The notes: generated from the letters alone by a model not told the origin. A stretch of DNA of 64,000 nucleotides from Marthasterias glacialis (GCA_911728455.2 OU452239.1:10398328-10462327), one strand, 5' to 3'; shown: positions 45,307-59,100, counted from the stretch's first letter. Program-made: numbers and translations.

Positions 45307-45797
45307 AGCAGCAGATTTAATTTATTTGGGCCAAATTCATGAGTGATGGAAAGGACAGATAAGAAAAAATTTAAGTCAGACTGTAGCATTTCTTTTCAGT
45401 TCTAAAAGCTGACAAAATCTCAAATGTTTATTTAAAAGTCTTACGTGATAGAGGGCTTTCATTTTTGTACCCGAAATTTATCTAGAATTTAATTAATAGA
45501 CTGTGCCTTTAAAGACTTTATTAATCAGGAAAAAGCTTGCCTTACGAGTCATTTGTTTTTCTTATTACCATTATTATTATTATTGGTATTACCATAATCA
45601 TAACTATTTATTTTACGCCATTTTGTTTTTGTATTTTCATGCAAAAGTAGGTGCGATTTCGTAGAGCTGCGCAGCAGAAAATAATATATTATTAATCCAA
45701 AACCACCTGACGTTGTAACCCACCATGAATCTTGGTCGCGCTTCTAAAACAGTACAAATTTAACCTGTCTTGTTTCATTACCCACACACATTTTACA

Positions 45798-46156
45798 GCC
45801 CCAGCTCAACATCGGTAAGAAGAAAACCACAAATGTTCACAGGTTTACATAGACCTTACATGGTATAAAGATAATGATGGTAGAAAACTTTCCTTGAAAC
45901 ATTTCTGCCTGAAGTGTTATCGTTTTTAAATAATGAATGAAATAAGCTCCAAAATTAGTTTTTCGTCTCAGTGAGACGAAAACTCTGCCCATAGGAATGC
46001 GTACAAAAATGCTGATTGCATTTTGACCGTTTTCTCGCAAATGAAACAACGAACAAATGAGCTGACATTTTCACAGGTTGGTCTTATTACAAATATCTTG
46101 GTTTTTGCAAAGAATGGAAGCATTTACAGTAATTTTTACCAATGTTGAGCTGGGGT
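45798..46156. mobile_element. GCCCCAGCTCAACAT inverted-repeat element
   Basis: Left GCCCCAGCTCAACATCGGTA, right ACCAATGTTGAGCTGGGG followed by TTTTAA. About 358 bp. Its interior contains 'ttttcgtctcagtgagacga', itself a small palindrome. Confidence 0.7.
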
Positions 46157-47117
46157 TTTAACAGGACAAAAAAGAAAAAATATTATTATAATTATTTTTT
46201 TTATGTAAAATTTCTAGGCATGCAGAGTATTTGGTCATTTTGTGTTATTTAAAATAGTAATAATAACAAAAATAGTGTAACATGACACGAGAGAAATGAA
46301 GAGCAAATAATTTGTGTAGTTTCGAAATTTTTGAGGGTTTTATTGCGGTTATTCTCGTTCAAGGCGAGATTTGACAACAAAGTGCAGATTCTTTCGTCCT
46401 CGAAAAAAAAAATAAAAAAATCCCAATGGTTATTCTTTATTATTATTATTATAATAATTTATTTTGTTTATATGTTTTGGATGACTGGGGGCATAGCTAT
46501 TGTGAGATATTTGAGCCATTGCATGTCTCTGTCATTTAGCATCTGAATAAATTATATGGCGCTATTGACATTATGTCAGTTCTTATGTGGACCGTTTAAA
46601 ATGTAGCCATTTTAGATTGCAGAAGTCGTTGTTATTGTCTGTGTACTAAAAAACATTGTTGACGCAGCCGCGAATTAAAACTGTTTCAACGAATTATCGA
46701 CTCTCCTACCCAGGGTGTTACAACAAAAATAATATGCAACATTGATGACGATCGGTTGCCATGGATACAGGAACCTATTAAGGTACGGGCCAACAACAGT
46801 CGACAATTAATGCTTCAATTTGCTAATGTCATGCTTGCCGCGTAAATTTCAACACCCGTATAAAATGACCGTCACTACCAGCTTGATAGATTCTATACCG
46901 TAGTTCGTTTTAGGACGCTTGTTGCCGTTGTTTGTTTCGTTCCGTGCGGCAGCGTAGCCACGGGAAGGGGGGGGGGGTCTGGGGCACGTGCCCCCATAAA
47001 TTCCCAGTGCCCCCCCGGTGCCCACATGAAACAAATTCAGATGCATGTAATTCATAAAAAAACATGGACCCTGGGCAATGCAATGAAAAACAATCCCCAT
47101 ATACTGTTCGTTTAATT

Positions 47118-47142
47118 TGTTTGTTTGTTTGTTTGTTTGTTT
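47118..47142. repeat. (TTTG)n microsatellite
   Basis: Six TTTG units after 'gtttaa'. Confidence 0.85.
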
Positions 47143-48429
47143 TTATTTTTTTATAAAGGCCTTTCTATGCACCAATCCGAGCAGCGTTCGTTTGTGGTGT
47201 TTTACACCACCGCAGCTGTGGCCGCCACACGCGCGCGTCCAGACAACAGCGCGTCGGCGCGCATATGTACCAATCAGCATGAAGGATTCACAGTGCGTGT
47301 GGGTCGACGCGCGTGTGCGGCGGCCATAGCTGGGTGGTGTAAACGCCCATGGAACGAGCTGCTCGGATTAAGTGTACACAAGACTTGGTCTTCTGAGTAT
47401 GCCTCCAAAAGTGCCTCTGGTATCTTGAGTTTTTGAAACGTCTTTGTTTAACTGACCTTGTGTATAATTACTTGTGATTATGTACATTTGGCAATATGGA
47501 AATAAAATATTGAGATTCATAAATGAACGAGTTATTTACATGAATCTAGTTGAACTATTTGCGTGAATCTGGTTATGGCTGCCCCACACTGGGTTCTTTT
47601 CCGCTCGTTAACTTCACCCAGAGAGGTTAAGCCGCACGTGTCTGCGTATAACGCCTAATAGTCATGCAACACTGTCTATGAATAATTAGGAAAAGGGGAG
47701 GAAACCGGTTATCGGATCGCGAGTCTCTTGACACGGCTGAATGGAAACAGATAAATATTGAGGTTGACCGTCGATATTTTATTTGTATGGGGAAGGCTGG
47801 TTTTTGATAAATTAATCGTCATGACAAATCTTGCCATACATCTACTGAATGCTCAACACAAAGAATCAATGACTGCATATTTTCATTAGAGTTCAATTGC
47901 CTGCCGCTGTTGTAAGTAATATGACATTGAGTCTGGCTAAGTAGTGACGCAACGGAGATCAAACCTGTAAGAGCGAAATCGGTTTTCTTCATACCAAAAA
48001 CGAATGGCGAATTTCACTGGAAATTATCAAATTTCACTGGAACAAATTTTGAAACCGAGGATTTCCGTGTGACACTTTATAATACGGTATCTCGCATGAG
48101 CTGGGCTCATGCGGAAGTTTAGGAAAGACGTTAATAACTCGACGTTTCGATCATCATACTCTGGTGATCTTCACCTGAAGACGTTTGGAGCAAACTGGTC
48201 AAAACGTTTTGAGTTTTTACAGCACCAGTTCTTTTCAGAACCACTGAAGTTCATTAAATATGGTTGGGGCATAGTATGTTAAGACATGGTGGTGTAAGAC
48301 TTGATAAGACTTGGTGTAACCTCAAACCTTGATCTCCAGATTGTTTTCCCGCAATGCGAAGTTTCAAGGGAAAGTTTGACAACGTTTATCTAAGAAGCCT
48401 GTGTTTTACCCATACACCGATGTGTTAAA

Positions 48430-48780
48430 GCCCCAGCTCAACATTGGTAAGAAGAAAAAACATAATTTTCACAGATTTACATATACCTTTGATAAAGAGA
48501 ATGATGGCAGAAAACTTTCCTTCAAATATTTCTGCCTGAAGTGTTTTCGTTTGTAAATAATAAATGAAATGTGACCCAAAATTAATTTTCGTCTCAGTGA
48601 GACGAAAACCCTGCCAAAATACGTACAAAAAGGCTGAATGCTTTTTGACCGTTTTCTCGCAAATGAAACAAAGAACAAATGAGCTGACATTTTCACAGGT
48701 TGGTTTTTATTGCAAATAGCTCGATTTGCGCAAAGAATGGAAGCATTTACAGACACTTGACCAATGTTGAGCTGGGCTTT
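48430..48780. mobile_element. GCCCCAGCTCAACAT element copy
   Basis: Flanked by TTAA at both ends ('gttaaagcccc' and 'gggctttaagcc'), same inverted ends and interior as 45798-46156. Confidence 0.72.
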
Positions 48781-48837
48781 AAGCCCTGTATAGGCCTACT
48801 CAGTACTTCCCCTAGCCATGTGAAAAGGAAAACATAA

Positions 48838-49265
48838 TAATAATAATAATAGTAATACGCAGTTTTTATATAGCGCTTTATCACACCCTATGGGCGTCTC
48901 AGAGCGCTCAGTATTTTTTTCCTGCGATGTATGATGAGTTACGTTTTTGAAGTTTGAGACCTGTTCCTTTACATAGCACCATGTAATGGTTCACAAGGTG
49001 CTGTGGCGCAATCTGCAGCCGATCAAACCAGGAACACCGGGGCGAACCCCTTCTCTTTGCGATAAGTGTCACTGGGTTCTTTTACGTGCATTACACAACA
49101 CACGGGACCAACGGCTTTACGTCCCATCCGAAGGACGAAGCAATAATGGTTAAGTGTCTTGCTTAAGGACACAAGTGTCACGACCGGGACCCGAACCCAC
49201 ACTCTGCTGATCAGAGACACCAGAGCTTGAGTCCGGTGTTCTTATCCGCTCGGCCACGACACGCC
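48838..49265 (-). mobile_element. tRNA-derived SINE, family A, minus strand, long copy
   Basis: The right end is the reverse complement of the tRNA-like head ('ccgctcggccacgacacgcc', 'cacgaccgggacccgaac'). Leftward it extends through 'cattacacaacacacggg' to a 'tatatagcgctttatcacac' segment and an (AAT)n tail, so this may be the fullest copy in the window. Confidence 0.7.
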
Positions 49266-49847
49266 ACAACATGTTTATTACTCGTGTGGGATTCGAACAC
49301 ACGACCTTTGCTGTTGGTCTAGAGCAGATGGGTTGCTGCTTCTGTAGTTACTGGTATAAAGTGAAAATAACACAGGTGACAAGACACAGAATTTATGAAC
49401 TCCAGTATGGATATTGTCGGAAAGTGAGTTTATAAGTTTAACCTTTTGGGTGACGATCTGATTAAAAAACTGTTTATCCACAATCCAATGTGGGCAATTA
49501 TTAAACTTGAACGCTTTTCATTTTTTTTTTAATCAATCATAATGAGTTTGACGCCCACCAATCAGGACACGTCTCTGTACCAGTTAACGCTTGGTTGCCG
49601 TGGCATCCAAACATCGATGCCCCACGTGTCTTGTGATGTCATTGTACCATGATCCTCATGTTATACAAACTGGAAGGAAGGTGGATCTTTTATTCACGGC
49701 GGTAAAAAAAACTTGTATCAGTGAGAACTGTTCTTTGTGTTCTGTTGATGCACGGTAGCTAAATTATTTGAAGTTTCCACATCTTGATTGTTGGTTTACC
49801 ATGTGAAGTTCTGCTCCACGCCCCCAAAGAAAAGAAAGAAACTAAAA

Positions 49848-50100
49848 ATGTCAGCAGATGAACTGAAAAGGATTATCTTTGTGATTCTCGCGGCATCCAT
49901 TGCGATCTCCAGCGCACAGGAGGAGGGAGATGCCGGCGGGACTGTGGCGCCCAACAACGGTACGGATGCCGGGGAGGAGGACAGCACGGAGCCGCAGGGA
50001 TGGAGACCGGTGAGCACGGAGACTGAATGGGGCCTTGCCGGCCTCGCGAACATGGCCCAGGGTATTGCATACGGACTGTCGCCCCCGGAATTTCCACTGG
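49848..50100 (+). CDS. Prominin-like exon 1: signal peptide and N-terminus
   Basis: Residues 1-84, donor GTAAGT, phase 1. I chose the ATG at 49848 because it places the hydrophobic segment IIFVILAASIAISSA at the right distance for a signal peptide. An in-frame ATG at 49788 would add a 20-residue basic leader containing PPKKRKK. The mature N-terminus is acidic and Gly-rich with one NGT sequon. Confidence 0.8.
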
Positions 50101-53100
50101 GTAAGTTTGTTTTACCAGTGTTAATTTAAATCCCCCACACTGTTTTTCTCAAAGGATCTGCATAAAATTGGTATAGAAATGTTTACAGTTTTCCACATAA
50201 CGTGGTATAGAGCTGGTCACGGTGTGGAAAACTTCACTTGAAATAGTGTTTGCCTGAAATGCTGTAGTTTGCGAGAAATGAATGAAACAATTGGTTTTGA
50301 TCTGACAAGTCCAAAACAGTGATGTGGTTTTTTTCCCCACTTATTTCTCTTCACTCCGATGACCGACTCTGCATAAACTTTCACAGGTTTGTTTATTCCA
50401 TGTATATGTTGGGCTACATAAAGAACAGATATCGGTCTTTGACAGTTACCAGTGTTGGCCGTGTGTGCATTTGTAACTAAACCTCATTGTAAATAATTAC
50501 GGTTTATTTATTTTTCAGATCCAATAATTGACGTTTTTGCCAAATCCGGAGGTTCTCTAGAAACAGCCCTTCAATCCATAAAGGTAAGTAAGCTCATTAA
50601 AAAAATAAAATAAAATAAAATAGAATAAATAAACAAGCGTCGGTGCGTTTAGGCGGTGGTCGAAGCTTCAAATCCCGCTCCAGTCAATTTTTGTTTGTTC
50701 ACGCCAAATTTCAATAAATAAACAAATAAATTGATAAATCTAGAGCATATGTGTTCGTCATCTAACAAACACTAGTGTTTGGGAATACATAAATATTGGG
50801 GTTTGAAGTTTTATTTTATCTTCAAAAAATGGTTTGTTAATCGATTACGTCAGGAAAAAAAATATCTTGATACCAAGAATGCCATTTACCGAAGAAACGT
50901 TATTGTATTGATCACGATCAAACGAATGAAACACATGTTTACGCATTACCCGGAATACTAACAAAAATGTGACCGGCAAACGGTCTTACACGATTCTGTC
51001 CAAAATTATGTTTAAAAAAACTGAGTGTGAAGGTTTTGCCGTTTTTCTGCAATTTTATAAGTCATTCAAGATAGTTAAATTTTGCATAGGAATGGAAAAC
51101 AATGTCTTGGGAGTAATATTCTGGCATCAAATATCAAACAGTCATGCCCTACTTTTTTTCAAAAGAGCCATGTTATTGCCTGTGACCTTCTGCTGGGGCA
51201 AAAAGATGTAATTTGTGTGCCCGGAAAAATGTTTACCACCGTCTGATCCTCCAAGCAAAGGACGACAAGGCACGTATAGTACATGTTGACTTTATTAAAG
51301 TGTTGTACACTTGCCTTTGAAGTTTTCAGCAGGATTTAAAAGCTGGATCGGTTTTTGCTTTAACTATTGATTTGTTAATTCATAGACGTGTAGTGATGAT
51401 GTCCATATAGTTTACAAATAATTATGACAAGTGAACTGTCGAGTTGTCAGTTTGTGAATTCCATACGTATCAATCGGGAAAAGTGATAAGGATATAGTGC
51501 TAAACCACACGTCGGTGAAGGAAAAAAACACAAGTCACATTATTTTTGTATTCCCGTTACAAATATAAAATGTTTAAAAAAATGTAAGTTGCATGCAATT
51601 TGTTTTCTCGTACAGATCATTAGTTTGTTTATTTTAGACTTGTGGAAGAAATAACGGTAATAGACACCATTATAGAAAATGTAAATGCAAGCAATTGGCA
51701 CGTTGTTATGATGACGCAAGTCTCGTTCTTCAATGAATTGTGACTGAAACATAAATGAGTTTCACGCACTATTTGTAGCTGCATGGTGATATCGTACACT
51801 CGGCTATAGAGCTAGATGATATAAAAACAAACGGGTCATAACAACTAGTGTCACTTCTTCCACTGCTACCAGGATTCCAGTCCTGGATGTGTTGATAGAT
51901 CAATCTTTAGCTCTTCGTGAAAATTGACCCCAGGTCACTGGGCCAATTATGTCATTTTCTCAAACCATCTCAGCTCCCTGGGGAGTATACATTTACGCTA
52001 ACTTTAAATGCATATAATGATAATAAATGGGCTCTTATATAGCCAACTTTGTGTTGTAATAACCAACACTCAGAAGAAGGAGATATACCAAATATTACAA
52101 CTAAACAAAATATGTGGTGAGGGGGGGGGGGTGAGGTAAATCAATATAATAATTTCTTCATTATCTGTCAAACTTCAAACTAAAATCATGTGTTGCAAAA
52201 TCCAAAGTATTATCATTGCGCTTCGAACGTTATTACCCCTGCTACTGTGGATTTCACAAAGCGCTAGGACTAGTCTTGTCTTGAGTAAGGACGAATAATT
52301 AGTCCCAACTTATAGAAATAGTCATAAATTAGGACTAGTCCTAAGTTAAGACTAGTTTTTCTGAAATGCACCCCAGGGGTCGATTTCACAAAGCACTAAG
52401 ATTCATCTAAAGATAATGAGTTGTCGATATTGCCGTGGTGATTTGTAGTGATTTATTTCACTCTTTGCTAAGCAATTAAGATTGATACACAGTTAAGATC
52501 AACTAATCTTTTAACTCTTCGTGAAATCGGACCCTGGTCGCTTGGCCAATTATGTCATTCCTTAACTAAACCGTCTCAGCTCCCTGGGGAGTATACAACA
52601 TGTGCTGCCAAGTATGTAGCGCACCAAGCTAAATCAATCACAAGAAACCATCTCTGCCCTCACAGGTACCCATTTAACCCTGGGTGAAGAGAAGCAATTA
52701 TAGCCAAGTGTCTTGCTCAAAGACACAAGTGTCATGACCGGGATTCGAACCCGCACACCCCGATGGCATAGCCACCAGATCTTGAGCCCGGTGCGCTAAA
52801 CCGCTCGGCCGCTACACGCCACGATATGAACCATACCAACATTATTCTAAATGCACAACAAATATTGACAATGTTTGTTTAATGAAATTCGCCCATCACA
52901 AGGCCAATAGGCCACTCGAGGTCTGGGCTACAGAAGAGAAAGAAACCTGCCCCAATGCTCAGAAACAAGACATGGCGTGATATAAACGCAAGTCTCTTCA
53001 CAGCACAGCTAAGAACAGGAAGGGGGTAAATGAATCCGTTGCGAGACAAACACAACTGCATGTCCCTTCCCTTATTTAAAAGGGAACTTTAAAATGCATA

Positions 53101-56100
53101 CAGTTATTTTCGAACATTAATTCACAATTAATGCGGTATTCATCCCGCGAATCCCTGCACCGCCCGAGGCTGTTCGAAAGACCCCGAAGTAAATTAACAG
53201 AATCGTGGTTGAAAAGAGATACATAAAGATGACTATGTTGTACGTAAAATTACGTCCTTTTCTTTCATATTGTCATTGAACAACAGATCAATTTCAAGCT
53301 CGGATGTAATATCTCACAAGGGAACAATAATGACCTCTCATTAACGGTTCCTGGTATTTTTTTATTGTGATTACCTGTTATGAGAAGGTTAGACTGAACA
53401 CTACAGTGTTTGAATGCTTTACCTGGTATTTTTGCTCATACTATTTATTGCTGAAGGCATCAGGTTTTTTTTTAAGGTATTGTCAGTTCATCATGATGAT
53501 TTCTTTTTTACAAAGAGTTTAGAATGATCTGAACTTCTTAGCAAAGTGTGATGTCACAATACAAATCACTATGGTAATATTGACAACTCATCGTCAGATG
53601 AATCTTGGTGCTTTGTGAAACGAAGCCCATGGAGACGATTTCACCAAACTCTTCTTAACTCAGGAATCATCCTAACTTGCATAGTGATTTGTATTGTGAC
53701 ATCACACTTTCCTTAGCACCTAAGATTGGTGCATACATTTTATACTCATCTTAAGATTGATCTTAGCGCTTCGTGAAATCGACTACTTGTTATAAATCCC
53801 TTTTCACATATTTCTACGGTGGCCACGAAGGGACATCGCAAATTGCAAATAGGTGCGCCAATTATTTGCGACGTTGCATGTTTTGTTGGAAATAATAATG
53901 TCCACATTCTATTATTTGCAGTGTTGAATATTTTGTCATGACTATGCGCATGATATTCGCGTATATAATTACTTGTATGTACATTTTGCAAAAATGGAAA
54001 TAATCGTTGAGACGAACGAATAATTTTGACGCATATTTTGTCGCCAATAAGTGCGCATAACGTGCGTGTGTGCCGGGTCGGCAAACAGTGTGTGTTTTTG
54101 CATTAGTAGGCCAATTGTCTTTGTTGTCTTTTTTTTCGTAGACTCCCCTAATTTGTTGGTACAGGCCTTTAATGGCTTCTCCGGCTTCTCCTGATAGTGA
54201 CAAGCACTCAATAAGCTTAGCACTAATTAAACTAAGGAGATCATTAAAACTTTTCTAACTAAATAAAGACAACAGACCTATTGTGTTCTCCCACTTTGTT
54301 CTGTATATGTTTTTATTGATATACTCCGGCCCTGATAGTGACAAACAGTCATAAAGCTTAACACTAATTAAACTATGGAGATCATTAAAACTTTTCTAAA
54401 TAAATAAAGACAACAGACCTATTGTGTTCTCCCGCTTTGTTCTGTATATGTTTTTATTGACATACTCCGGCCCTGATAGTGACAAACAGTCATTAAGCTT
54501 AGCACTAATTAAACTATGGAGATCATTAAAACTTTTCTAACTAAATAAAGACAACGGACTTATTGTGTTCTCCCGCTTTGTTTGTGTTCGTTTGTATTGA
54601 CTACTCCGGCCCTGATAGTGACAAGCACTTATTAAGCATAAGACTAATTAAACTATGAATATTATTAAAGCTTTTCCAAATAAATAGAAACAACGGACTT
54701 ATTGTGATTTCCCACTTACGGGAAGCCCATGAGTGGAACTTGAAGTATTATTACCGTTCATTGTTTATTTCATTTCATTATTGATTTGTTCAAAAGAAGA
54801 AGAATAAAAACTTCACGCAACAGCAAAAAACACCGAATTCAAGTTCAGATTTTGAAGGGCTACTAACTATAGTCAATCAAAACCATCACAGCAATAAACA
54901 AAAAGAAATTGTTTTGAAGCTAAATATTTCTACAATCGATCTATTCATGGTAAGTATTTATTTCCGCAATGGATCTCAGGGGCGGATCCAGGGGGCGTGA
55001 GGGGCGAACGCCCCCTATTTTTCCTTCTGAAAAAAAAATCCAGATATCCCGCCCACTTGCAATGAGAAATAAACTTTCGACATTATACTACAATGTTCAC
55101 TGTAATAATGTCAAAGAAGAGGCGGGTACGAAACGATGTTCATGCTTTTCAGGGCATTTTAGGGACTGTTGAGGGACATGGGGGCCCCTGGACCCCACGC
55201 TGTTAGGGCTTCGCGCCACGCTCTTGCAGTCGCCACAACTTGCCTTCAATCATCATTTGCTGCTGGATCGGTAAATTTCGCGCCCTCCCGTTTGGAAAAT
55301 CCTTGCTCCGCCCCTGGATCTTTTACCATGATAAATATTCTGCATTCGATCTTTCCATGAAAAAATATATCTGCAATCGATCTTTCCATACAAATTATTT
55401 CTGCAATCGATCTTTCTGTGATAAATGTTTCTGCAATCGATCTAATCATGATAAATATTTCCGCACTCGATCTTTCCAGGATCATTAAAAAAAATGTTTA
55501 GACGGATTTACTCTTGATCGCTTACAAAATCCTAATATGTTATTACGGACTAAGATTTCGTTATTTACAACAAACACCGAATTCAAGTTCAGATTTTGAA
55601 GGGCTACTAACTATAGTCAATCAAAACCATCACAGCAATAAACAAAAAGAAATTGTTTTGAAGCTAAATATTTCTACAATCGATCTATTCGATTTTACGG
55701 TAATCGATAATTCGATTTTACGGGTTTGCCAATAATTATTTCACTTCAAGTGGCACTCAAAGGCTTCCGTAGCTAAATGTCGTATCTTTATACACTGCAG
55801 ATTAATGATTTGGTGGATCAGATACTCAAGTCCGAGGGAGGCCTGCTTGGCGTGACCATCGTGTTCTTCTTAGTGGGGTTCGGGCTGTCGATCTTCGGCA
55901 TCATCTTCTGCCTGTGTCGGCGTTTCCGCAAACACCGCGCCGTGCATCCGGAGGGAGAGAAACCGAATGAACTGAATGACCGCACGGGGATAATAATGGG
56001 CGTGGTCTTGCTGATTCTGTCCATCATTGTCCTGTAAGAATCCAATCATTCCTATATTAAAAAAAAATAGATAAATAGATGAATAAATAAGCAAGCCAGC

Positions 56101-59100
56101 CAGCCAGCAAGCCAGCCAGCCAGCAAGCCAGCAAGCCCCCAAGCCAGCAAGCCAGCAAGCCCCCAAGCCAGCCAGCCAGCCAGCCTGCCAGCACGCACGC
56201 ACGCACGCTCGTGAATGAACATGCACAAAACAACATTTACTGGCTGGCGACTAACAAATTTGATGGATTTAATAGGTTGGTTATAAAAGGTATTTTAATG
56301 GACAACTAGGGAATGTTAAAGGCTATCCTAATTGACGGCTGTGGCTTGATTGTCATTTGAACATGCGTATAGACCTGATGCACATAACGTCATTTGAGTA
56401 GGGCGCCCTCGCCAAGAGGTCAAAAGTAGGCTGTTCATAGGCCAAGCCTGTGCATAGGCTAGGCCTAGCGCCGCGCATATCTGCGCGTTTCCATTGTTTC
56501 GTCATTATACCTCTAAGATGGCGGCTGGATGACGTCAATGCATAAGGTCTATCCTATCGGTATAAAGGTGATGACGTTTTGGAGCCGGAAGTGCCATGTA
56601 AACAAATGGTATACATCTTGTACATGAACATTTGTTAATACACTGTACTTCCGGCTCAAAAACGTCATCACTTACCAACAGGATAGGAGGCCCATAGAAA
56701 CACCAGCACTATGGTAACATCAGCCGCAGCCGTAGCCACAGCCACCAAATCGAACACGCCCCTTTCTCATCCGAAAACCATCAATGAACTATCCCATTCA
56801 TTGTGTGAACCAATAGGATTGCAGCTTGCTTCACTATAGCATCAGCATTCCAAGTCTCGCAGAGTCTCATGCGCTTCGAGAACACAGCGCACGACATCAT
56901 GGACGACGTTGACGACTTTCAGGATGATATTTTTGAAGTAAGTGTTGAAAAATAAAAAACGGCCAAACCAGCCCCCACCCCCAGTCTCTCGGGAAAAATG
57001 CATAAAAAATAAACAATCAAACAGTAATTGTTTAAAAACTAAAATGGATCACGTGGGTGGGCGCTTGCTCATTAAGCAGATAATATTATGACTTCCTAAA
57101 AATTCATTTAGTAAGCATCAAATCCCACAAACAACTGTAGGCCATGCTCAATATGTGGCAGAGGAGTTCCCCCTACCATTCTTACAATCTCTTCCCTTCT
57201 TGTACAGAAGTACCGCCTCCTCACCCCACCCCCACCCTCCCCCAAAAAACGAATACTCTAAAGAATTCCTGAGATCCCCAGAAAAAAATGAAGACACGAT
57301 TGGAAGGGGGAGTACACGGAACCATAATATCGAGCACTTAACACCGATATCATCCACCATTCGTGGAAGGATGTTGTTGCACTTCGCGGGTCACTGTTGG
57401 CGAAGCAAGGAAGAGCTTGCGTGCGACTATCCCTTGTTGCTTTGCCACCCTTTCTGTTCCTAAGACGACAATTTGTTTCCTTCACCCCGACCCCAAATTT
57501 TGCCATCTGTCGATCAAGCAAACTAGTTTGGTATTTAATTAAAAAGTAATGTTATTTTGTTTCTTCTTTGCACTTTCCAGGATGTACGTCAGTTGTTTAA
57601 TGTCAGTAGTTTTTCTCGCACTATCAAAGACAATATGAATGGTAAGTTTTGTGGAGGAGGTGGGAGCATTTCTCAGACAATTAAGCTAATTACATTCACG
57701 CATGCGTACAGACTTTATTGGTGCGCAGACGCCATAGAGTTGTGCACTAAGCAGACGCACAAACGCGCGTGCCCCACCATTAGCCCCACACACAAAAAAA
57801 CGCGATGTTCCTTCATTTTGCCCACCAGTAGTGTTGGTGCCCTCGCGTGATGTGCAATTTATAGATTTCATTGGAAGGGTCTATTCACTCGTCACCGAAT
57901 CCAGATCCGAAACTTGACGTTGTTCTGAAAACTTTCGGAATCTACCCGGATTTCGGGGATCCATTACGCCTACTTGTCTCCACTTAAAGTCGGTAATGCA
58001 GTGCTCGCATTAATTTCATGTTTCCTGTTATTGTCTCTTCTCCAGATATTATAGACCTGGTGTTTTCAACATTCCACACCGGATTGAACGGGATCATGGT
58101 ACCTATGAGTAACACAGTGTCACAGTTCTCAACAAGTAAGAACGCCCTCTGTTATTGTGTAAACTACACTCAACCTCAACCCCTACCTCTGCAAAAAAAT
58201 TAACAAATACAAGTTTAAATTGCTCAAAGTAACTTCGGCATGTGGATTGCAAAAGAATTGTAAGTGCGAGGCTTCGAAATGTCATGCCCGGCACAAAACA
58301 CAAATCCCTATGTATTTGAAACTGGATGTATCTCTAGATTGTTTAATTTCGTATTTAACCCGTCGGGAGCATACTCTTGGTGGCGCACTATAATGTGTGA
58401 ACCCCCCTCCCCGCATTGAAATATAAGAAAAATACAGTTTTGTTTCAATAACATCCGGCGTATTGTGCTACCGCAGTAGTCTGTAGACCCCTTGGACTGA
58501 CGTAACACGCGGCAACTGTCTAACCCCCCCCCCGTTCTGCCCTTTTAGGACTCAAATAGACCCATGTACTGATGACGTCACACTTTGTTTACCTGTGGTA
58601 CGTCAAAGTGTTACGTCATCAGTTCATGGGGTCTATTGCACGTAAAGACGTAAAGCATGCGCCTATGACGCGCACTTTACAGCATTATTGCATGGGGATT
58701 CGGACTCCCCAAATGCAATCACGATTTATCTTGGGTGATGACGTCAGTAAAACAAAGCATACATAGTCTTTTAAAGGGGCACTCAGCACTTGTAACTTTG
58801 ATAAATGCCTCAGCATGATGCCCTATCAGTAATTATGCAATGAACCAAAAACTGCAAAAAAATGATGTAACAAATTTCAATGAACGAATAACTTAAATAC
58901 GACTCGAGATACTTCTAGCTACAAATAAAAATGTGTCTTTACAATTAGTATCATTTATCTGTACAATCTTTGACATAATGTTAACCATTTTACGGTCTCC
59001 TAGAGCAGCAAGAACCAAAACGCACGTCCAAAAGACCAAAATGGTTTTTATAAGAACCATGTACGGTTCCCTCACAAGAACCATTTCAGTAAATCCCACT

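Larger units (their letters stand above)
44591..49847. other. Intergenic region between the IQ gene and the prominin-like gene
   Basis: Contains the presumed 3' UTR of the IQ gene, two SINE-like units (44690-45080), two TTAA-type elements (45798 and 48430), a (TTTG)n run (47118-47142), debris of a G-rich element (46950-47000), and a minus-strand SINE with a 5' extension (48838-49265). The promoter of the prominin-like gene should lie just upstream of 49848; no core element was identified. Confidence 0.5.
50584..55800. other. Prominin-like intron 2 (5.2 kb), repeat-filled
   Basis: Contains a G-run, a minus-strand SINE (52560-52822), a repeat shared with 12250 (52875-53085), two ATTTCAC-ended elements (52376, 53634), a four-copy 140-bp tandem repeat (54181-54720) and a 33-bp tandem array carrying an inserted element (54829-55690). 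No exon seen. Confidence 0.6.

Noticed and set aside
45837..46049. Recurrent frame starting MFHLREN in three places (also 48425-48756, 60178-60387)
   Set aside because: It recurs because the same inverted-repeat element is present three times; frames differ in length and have no shared protein constraint.
55870..56226. 118-codon minus-strand frame rich in Trp, Leu, Ala and Gly
   Set aside because: Product of the CCAG/CAAG array and the antisense of the TM1/TM2 exon.
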